Assembly (NCBI GenBank): GCA_030063045.1
Contig: JAQSEB010000035.1
Location: 620,001 to 684,000 of the forward strand
From: Pratylenchus scribneri
Lineage: Eukaryota; Nematoda; Chromadorea; Rhabditida; Pratylenchidae
DNA: 64,000 nucleotides
Direction of reading: 5' to 3'
The position numbers and the translations under genes were made by a program. The notes beneath the pieces were generated by a model. That model ran no database searches. It was given only the letters and a program-made list of their open reading frames with translations, and was not told the origin of the DNA. Positions 56,208-64,000 of this stretch are shown here, piece after piece; within the stretch, counting starts at the first letter, position 1, and every line of letters begins with the position of its first letter.

Positions 56208-57118
56208 TCCTCTGGGCTTAAGCGCAATATGAAATTCAAAAACAAATTTTTCCCATCCCAATCCCAATTCGGAAAATTGGGGTAATTCATAGCTCATCGG
56301 ACTTGGGGTTTCTTTCTTTTCAACTTTTCATTCATTCAAAAAAAAGATCAAAACACTTTGCGCTAAATGAATAAATTTTTTCAGCTTGGTAGGCTACCAA
56401 CAATGAGCACATTGCACATCTGCTGCTGCTGTTGGTGTTGGTGCTTGGTGGATACTAGATAAATAGGAATAGGAAAGGAGAAAATTGGCGAAGTACTAGA
56501 ATTTAAAAAAAGGAATTTCTTTGTGCCAGTCGGGGAGCAGACACTGCATTTCACCATTTATTTGGTTGAATCATTCATTTATTCATTTTAAAAGATTTCT
56601 AAAGAATCATTTTATTTTTTGAGGTAATAGTATGTTTCACTTTTATATTTACTTGTTAAATATAATCTTTTATTATTGAGAAAACACAATTCCTTCATTT
56701 CTAAATTAATCTTAATAATATTTATTCCAATTGATTCTCCTTAATTTTCCACCAAAACGATGCTTTAAATATTTATGTTTTACTGAACAATAATTTTTTA
56801 TTTTAATTTAATTCATGGGTTAATTTAATTTAATATCCAATTTTAGAAATATTTTAATTTTCCTTAATCCCTTAAAAAAATAAAAATTATGCATTTTAAT
56901 TTTAATTTTATTGACTAAATAAAAATGCGAAAATTTTTTGTTTGAAAATGATTATCCTCTAATTAAAATTAGAGAGGAAAAATAACTAATCATAATTCGG
57001 AATTTAAACCAAACGTCTTCGATTATGCGCAATTATTTAACCTTATGGCTATGATTAATAAATTAATTAAATTTTCAAAATTTAGCAATCAAATAAAATT
57101 ATTTTATATTTTTCGTAA
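56208..57118. other. Right flank of the retroelement
   Basis: 56305-56208 on the minus strand is an open frame (starting MSYELPQFSEL) abutting the LTR, a candidate 5' part of the interrupted host gene. The rest is AT-rich spacer with a CTGCTGCTGTTGGTGTTGGT stretch near 56420. No further gene. Confidence 0.35.
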
Positions 57119-60100
57119 ATGGCTACTCCCACTTCTGGAACACCAAAACAACACCAGCTGGAGGAAGACGGAGAACGTTCCGAGCATGAAGGATCGAGCC
57201 CAGATGAAAAGGTTTATAATAAAAATGGACAAAAAAATCTATATATTTTAAAATTTTCATATCTATGCTAATAAGCATAATATATTAATAAAAAATGTTG
57301 ATTTTTGAAGCAATAATTTATAATTTTTCTAATAATATCACTGATTAAAAGGTTGCCTATTTTTTTTATCGCAAAATCCCAATTTTATTTTTTCGAAAAA
57401 TTCCCTCCTCTTTTCGGTTTATATTTTATATTGCCAAAAATTCTCAACTCCATTTTAAAATTAAAATTCAATTTTTTTATAAACTGAATATACTAATGTG
57501 CAGGCAATCAATCCTAAAGAATCTGGCCCCATATAAAAATTTTATAAGCCCATTAGTTGAGGTAAAAATTGATAGTGAATTCAGGTCTTACCTCAATTTT
57601 GTAATATTTGTTATCTTGACAAGGTAATGGCCGACATTTACCAAGAAAAAGCATAGAGGGGCCAAGGGCATTTTTATTTTTTTTAATTGTTTAATATATA
57701 GTCCATTCGACGCGGCTCTGTGAACAGAATCTAGGTGGTATTATTGGATATTTTTGATTTTAATCCAAATTAAAGATCAAAATAACTTACCATGACAATT
57801 AATTCCTTTGGTCTCAACTTGTTAATAATTAAATTTTATCTAATAAAAGTAATACCATTCAATTTTTCTCGATGATCTTCGTCGATTTAGCTATTATATG
57901 GTCAACAAAAATTTAGTCTAAAAATACCCTTGGTCCCCCTTTCTTTTTTATTGGTAAATGTTGGCATTACTTTACTATGATAGCAAGATCTGAAGAAAAG
58001 GATGTCAGATTTGAATTCAACATAATTTTTTACTCTAGAAAATAAATTTTTTCTCAGGTGGATAGATTCTTTAGGATTTTGGTCATGCAGGTTAATACAT
58101 GTTTTGGAAACATCATAATTTATGATTTTATTGGTAATAAACATGAGTTACATAATCAACAAAAGCACATTATCTTATAAAAGACAATTATATGTATTCT
58201 TTTACCCAGAAACCAAATCTTATACACTAAAAATTGAAAATACGAGCAAAATTATTTGGTTCAAATGTATATTAAAAAGCACTAACCCAAAAAACAACTA
58301 AACTTCCTCTAGAGCCGAGTCAGCAATCTTAAATTTTCTTCCGAAAACCATCAATTTTATCAACTATAACAAAAACATATAAAATCTTCCCGGAAAACTA
58401 CCTAAAAATATTTTTCAATATGAAACATCCAAAATTAAATTCTACATAACTGTGCAAATAATTTATAAAAAAATTTCTGAAAAAACATTAATTATTTATT
58501 AGAGCAAGAATTTTTAATTAGTAAAATGGCATTATCAGTGGGAATATTTTATTTAGGTTTCGAAAATATTGTAATTGATATTTTTGTATTTTTAATAAAT
58601 TTTTGACAACTTTTCCTAAAAATCATTTAAAAATCGATTAAAAATGGGTCAAAAAAGAGATAATCTTTAAATTGCAATGATATTAAAAGTATTTTACCTA
58701 TATATTTTTCATGTCAAAAAATTTATACATCACAATAGTCTAAGTTAAAAATTCAGTATAAATAATAGTTAATTAAGATATAATATATTAATTTATATTT
58801 ACAATAAATTTTTGATCTCAAACGCTCGAACAGAAAAAATTTCAAAAATTACATATGGATTTAACTTTTCGAAAATAAAAAATTTGGTAAATTATATGAA
58901 AGTGCGTCATATTTATTATTATTATTTCTGCCTTAAACTCATTTGTCATAGAAAACTCTAAAAACAAAAAATTAAACATATTTTAAAAAAGAAAATGACA
59001 AAAACCAAAATTAAAAAATTTTTAAAAAAGAAAGTGTATTTAAAAATTTCAATAATTTAAGGTACAAGGACAACAACTGGCACGAGGTGTTCCCCAGCGA
59101 CAGTCAAAGGGCAAATATCGTGGAAAGAGAACAGGCAAAAAGGATGGAAAGGAGGAAGAAAACATCGATATCTTTTTTGTTGCCACATCGAACCCAACGT
59201 TTGAAGAATTACAAGAGTGTGCGTTTGCTGACAAGACATTGTTTCTGAAATATTTTCTCACGAATAAATGCATTTATCGAATCACGTTGCCTCGAGCCAT
59301 GGGCAAAACACTGATCCTGAAAATGGTCGAGTCCTTTTGCCAAGTTAAACCAGTGCGAGGCCTTCCAAAGAAGCCAACTGTTGCGAGGAAAAAGATGTGG
59401 GAAGGAACAGAGATCAGAAATGCGACAGATTTTTGTTAGTTTTAAATTTTAAAAAATCATTAAAAATGATATAAATTTAGAATTTTTATAAAGTTTAATT
59501 TTAGCCTAAATGGCTGATTTAAAAGATTAAGATCACATGACGTCATAACATATCAAATAACGGGTTTAAAATTACGAGAGGGCACAATTAATTTTTACAA
59601 ATATGGAATTATATTTTTTTAAATAAAAAATTATTATTTTTGTTTAAACGATTCAGTGGAATTAGCATAATTGCTAAAATAATAAAAGTAAAAATAATCA
59701 TTTTTGTGAGATAAATTGGCCCCCATATTTTCGATTTAATCATTTGTTCATATTTTTTATTATTTTTAGTTGGTGACCATTTTGGCAAACATCCAACAAT
59801 TTTTATTACATTATGCGACGTTTCTGGAGATACATTGGAAGAGGTTTTGGACCAATTTAGGAACACACTCAGAGAAACATGTAAAAAGTTCCGCTACATT
59901 TATGGTATATGCTTTCTTCATAAATATAATAAATTTTAAAAACGAAATTTTCAGATTACATGAAAGAAAACCAAGAAGAGACTCCATTATGTGATTTTGA
60001 TTTTCTTGGGAAGGCGTTATTTAATCCTAAAGAATTGGATAAATCTAAGTTGCGTGCTTCACTCAGAACATTAGCTGGAATCGTTAAAGAATTTCATGGT

Positions 60101-63100
60101 AGGTCTTAACAAATTTATTTGGAATATTTGAAAAAATATTGAGAATTTATTTTTAATTATATTAATAAATTCTAAAAATAATTATTGATTCTAATAATTT
60201 GAAAAAGATTATAAAATAAATAATATATTTATTGAAGAATTTTTTGATTAATCTAAAATATCCATTGCAGGTGACAAGGATGTGGTAATGCTTATGGATG
60301 AATATGAAACGCCGGTGTCACGTTTATTTATGAAGAAAATAAACAAAGATGAAATGGAAGAAATTATTGGATTTCACAATGACCTCATGATCTCAACATT
60401 CAAAGACAATCCTTCGGTTAGTCATGCACTTATGGCAGGCATCCTCATGACTGGTCCTACTGGAACGGTAAGCATATATTATTTAAATAATTATGCCGAA
60501 ACCAAGGTTGCCATTTACAAAATACGAAAATATGACAAAAAATGTCGTCAAAAATATGGCATATTTTAAAATATGTTAAAAATTAAAATGCAATACAAAT
60601 TTGTAAAAATTACACTTTATATTTATATTGTGTTTTGTTTTACTCGAGTAATTCGGAATTTTAAATTTGAAGGGTCCGTTAAATTAAAAAATGACACTAC
60701 AAGGGAAGATTTTATATAAAAATTTGACATTTCCGCGCAAAAAAATTTAGCAAATTTTTATTAATCTTGGTCAAATTTTTTTGAAGTATGGAAAAAATGG
60801 CATGACAAAAAAATATGACAAAAATATAGCATATGCAATATTTAACCGATATTTTGGCAACCTTGATGGCCGTAACTAACTTTATTTTATTCATATTATT
60901 GTTCAGTCTACTTTGCGCAATACAAAAGATTGCAATTTGTTGAAATGCACTATACTCAATGAGTTTTTTGGCTTAACCAGAAATGATATTGAGGAAATGG
61001 CGGCTGCTATCTATCAAAAAAATCCAAAAAATGAAATTCCACAAAATGTTCAGGAATCGGTCTGGTCATGGTGCAATGGTATCGTAATTATAATTATTTT
61101 TAATTTATATTTTTTCGACTCAAAATACTCCAAATTTCTTCTTTAAATATATTTAAAAATTGAAAGACAAAAATGACAAAAATTCTTATAATTTTCCAGG
61201 ATACTCATATTCCTTTGGTGGTAAGCAATGCGATTTCTGCAATCCATATCTCTGTTGCAAATTCCTAAATGGATATATTGAACAAAAAAAAACTGGTCAG
61301 ATTCGTTTGGAGGAATTGAAGCAAAATCATTTGCCAATCAACACACACGTTTCCTATTTGAAGCCTCTTATCCGAACCGGAGAGATTGCAGATAAAGTAA
61401 ATATTCCAATAACAAATTTTTTTTTAAATTTTATTAAAAAATTTTAAAAAATATCCAAAATAAAATTTTTTGTAACTATTGGTTTTAAATGGGAATATTT
61501 CCTGTTACTTTATCAGGCTATTGGCATGACACATGATCAAAATGTTGGTTAGATAATCTGCTGATTTCATCTAGTGCCATGCAAATTTTTTTAATTATTA
61601 AATTTGGATATTTTTTAGAAATAAGCAACATTACGAATTTTTGACAAAAAATTAACCCCGTATAAAATTATATAATACTAAAAAAGGTTTTTTTATTTAA
61701 ATTTAAGCAATGTCAGATTTATGCTGATTAGTTATGTTGATTGAGATGAGACCCGTAAAATTAGTGTTATATTAGAACAGAAAATTGCTATTTTTACAGA
61801 AGGAAAGAGCTTAATCTTAATTATATCAAAATTTAGACAATCAATTACATAGAATAATTCATAAACTTCATAAAGTATTATTATTCATAATTTTATTTCC
61901 AGTTGACATGCATTGTAGCAAATTTTGATGAGAATGCGGAAAATAAAACCCGCATTCAGAACGATTTGGTTGAAGAATTTTCTTTGGATGACTACAATGA
62001 ATTTAAAAGGGCGATGGACGATATGCCACTCGAAACCGAAAACAAAAAAATTACACGCATATTAATGGCTTACCTTTTTCAAGTTGGAATTTTGACTGGT
62101 CGTGACGGATATCTGGTCGTTCCAAATGAGCAAACATTGTAAATGCACATTTTTGAATTATTTAAAAAAAAACTTATTAAACACAGAGATCAGTTGAATG
62201 ATTTGCTTTTGCCATATTATGAAACAAAATACCAATTTTCGGACAAAATCGCAAATACTGTGACAGATGCACTCGAAAATATTGCATTTTGTGATGGGGA
62301 ATTGGATGAAAATGCTTTTCAACAACCAATGGAAAAATTTAAGTCGGTTTTAATTTAATTCTTTTAAAACAAAAAAATTATATTTTAAAATTCATCGTAA
62401 TATATTGGAAATTCCCATGATTTATAGAGAATCTTTTACAAATTTTCTCATTGCAACTGGCCATGAAATGGAAAGCGAATCTTTCCCACATGCCATGATC
62501 GTCTTTTTAGCGAAGAAAATCAAAAAAACTCGTTATTTTATTCCGGATCGAGAACACAGATGTGGTCGAGAGGTATTGAAAATTGATTTGGCCTTCACTC
62601 TGGAGAAAAACAAAAAGCGGACAACAGTCATTATTGAGATGAAGCATAAAGAAATAAACACGGCTGAAACGGCTGTAAAAGAAGCAATCTACTATCGGAA
62701 AGTTTATGACTATATTGCCACACGTGAAGCCGTAAATTTTCATCGATTTGTTTTCATTGGGATCAGTGTGCCAGAGCCAGAAAAGTAATTATAAAATTAT
62801 TTAATATTTGGACAAAAACATTTAATTAAATAGACAAAAATTAATTTATATAATATTATTAGAATGCAAAGGCGAAAATTTTTAATTAAAATTTAGACAA
62901 TTTACTCATTTTTGAAATAAAAATTAAAACTTACTGAAATGATGATAATATATAATCTCTATTTTTATAAACGGCTTAATTTTTTTTTGCTATGTTTCTT
63001 TTTTTCTTCAAAAATTGAATAAATATTACTAATGATATAACTCCTCAATTTTTTAATTAAATAGAGCTCGTGAAAAAAAGAAAGAAAATGGAAAAAAATT

Positions 63101-63549
63101 ATAAAATTTTCGGATTCTACTGCTGGTGGATATGAATTATGGGACCTAAAAAATCGAAGAAAAGTTTCTAATGAGAAATATTCTTTAAAAATTTGAATGA
63201 AATTAAAAAAAGGTGGCATTATAATTAATTACTATAAATTTTTTTTTATTTAAATAAAAATATATAATTTGCCTAATCAAATATTTCTAATTTAACAATA
63301 ATAATATATCGCATTTATTTTACAGATTCATTGTAAAAAAGGCGATTACAATGTGCTACCGAATTGAGAATGGCGAGAATGCTCAACCGGAATTCATCAC
63401 TCCGACAAAATTTAGGGGAAATCAATTACATGATCGAAGTATGTTTCTGCAATGAAAAGTGCAATTTTTTTATTTCATTCATTTTCACAGGAGAGTTAGT
63501 GGATCCAATTTTGCCCCAGAAAGGAACACATTATTTTGAGGTCCAATAA
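57119..63549 (+). CDS. AAA-ATPase-like plus PD-(D/E)XK nuclease protein
   Basis: Twelve exons, 57119-57211, 59062-59434, 59770-59904, 59955-60098, 60271-60467, 60907-61078, 61200-61396, 61903-62138, 62187-62342, 62428-62784, 63326-63438, 63491-63549, join in phase throughout to 743 residues. Order: short acidic start; a basic linker; an AAA-ATPase-like module with TFEELQECAFADKTLFLKYF, a modified Walker A (RITLPRAMGKTLILKMVES) and Walker B VVMLMDEYETPV; the WSWCNGYSYSFGGKQ block typical of the DUF1703-type family; PYLCCKFLNGYI; a middle helical region; then the PD-(D/E)XK domain with KIDLAFTLEKN and VIIEMKHKE (D ... ExK) and YDYIA. Bacterial relatives are predicted effector or mobile nucleases. 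The 51-bp intron at 62139-62186 is needed to avoid an in-frame stop. Intron 1 (1.85 kb) shows no feature. Expression and function are unknown. Confidence 0.82.
57212..59061. other. Long first intron of the nuclease gene
   Basis: 1.85 kb of AT-rich DNA with no recognised repeat or gene, far longer than any other intron of this gene (49 to 541 bp). Confidence 0.4.
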
Positions 63550-64000
63550 TAAATGAGTGAGAAGTGAGAACTGACATTGAAATAAACGAAATGACAATTT
63601 TCTATCATTTATTTTCTGAAATTTTTTAATAAAATATTTGTTAAATTCAGAAAAGGAATTTTTGCTTAATTTTTATTGAATTTTCCTTCCTGAGGCTTCT
63701 GTTTCTGTTTTTCTTTTCATAAAGTTCACACATCAGAATCTCTATGGGTTTTGGATGATAGGATCTTATGGCGGCATTTTTGACTACATGAACAGCAAAT
63801 GTCATTTTTGATGCATGAAATTGAAAGAAAATGGGGTGGTAACTGGGAATTGTGGAAAATTGGGAGAGGGCAAAATGCATAAATTAGCCGCCATGCCAAT
63901 TTTTTGGTTTTATTTTAGTTTCATTCCCGACTTCAGTTTTGGATGATTTTAGAGAAGGCATTGATTAGAATCCAGACGGCGGCCCTTTTTTTTATATTCA
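63550..64000. other. 3' flank of the nuclease gene
   Basis: AATAAACG-type polyadenylation signal close to the stop (63580). A 77-codon minus-strand frame at 63647-63880 has no support. No other feature is seen to the end of the window. Confidence 0.35.

Noticed and set aside
63647..63880. 77-codon minus-strand frame at the window end
   Set aside because: No splice or homology support; composition like flanking noncoding DNA.

Overview
The window is eukaryotic, AT-rich, intron-dense DNA and almost certainly nematode. The evidence is the gene content: an MLT-10-like moulting-cycle protein, two SRG-type and one SRT-type chemoreceptors, a secreted SXP/RAL-2-like protein and an SLC17 transporter. 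Introns are mostly short, with GT-AG borders whose phases I checked by hand. A plant-parasitic or other tylenchid-type nematode is possible, but the sequence does not prove it. No rRNA, tRNA or CRISPR was recognised.

Layout. 0.3-2.1 kb: MLT-10-like gene (+). 2.1-3.8 kb: a 379-codon gene (-) that is an inverted, shortened paralogue of the first four exons of a 930-codon RBR E3-ligase-type gene (+, 10.9-15.0 kb). Between them lie a BTB gene, a small Cys-rich secreted protein and an SXP/RAL-2-like secreted protein. 15.6-16.8 kb: non-autonomous hAT element with GC-rich ends and an 8-bp target duplication. 18.5-20.6 kb: MtnB/APIP-type class II aldolase gene. 21.3-21.6 kb: tiny secreted Ser/Pro-rich protein. 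22.6-25.0 kb: intact cathepsin L-like protease. 25.2-28.2 kb: two paralogous secreted proteins (-) made by a segmental duplication that also copied the last protease exon. 28.8-31.1 kb: SLC17-type transporter. 31.6-41.95 kb: three chemoreceptor genes (-). Minisatellites, palindromic MITE-like repeats and hAT-type elements fill introns and spacers.

42.6-56.2 kb is a 13.6-kb BEL/Pao LTR retroelement (-) with LTRs identical by eye and one unbroken reading frame of about 3,690 codons. After gag, protease, RT, RNase H and integrase it encodes an SGNH-like segment, a NADAR domain, a Gld-2/Cid1-type nucleotidyltransferase with its catalytic aspartates, and an envelope-like glycoprotein. Scattered through LTR, leader and coding region are about 30 tiny hairpins with the same loop (RNA sense 5'-UAUCG-3', closed by C-G) but different, self-complementary stems. 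They occur in all three reading frames, so the constraint looks nucleic-acid-level. This element is the most likely undescribed system here.

57.1-63.5 kb carries a 12-exon gene for an AAA-ATPase-like plus PD-(D/E)XK nuclease protein, a family I know mainly from bacteria, fungi and microsporidia, so it is a candidate for ancient lateral transfer.

Gene models were assembled by eye from splice sites and phase agreement. Family names come from motif recognition; no database search was run.
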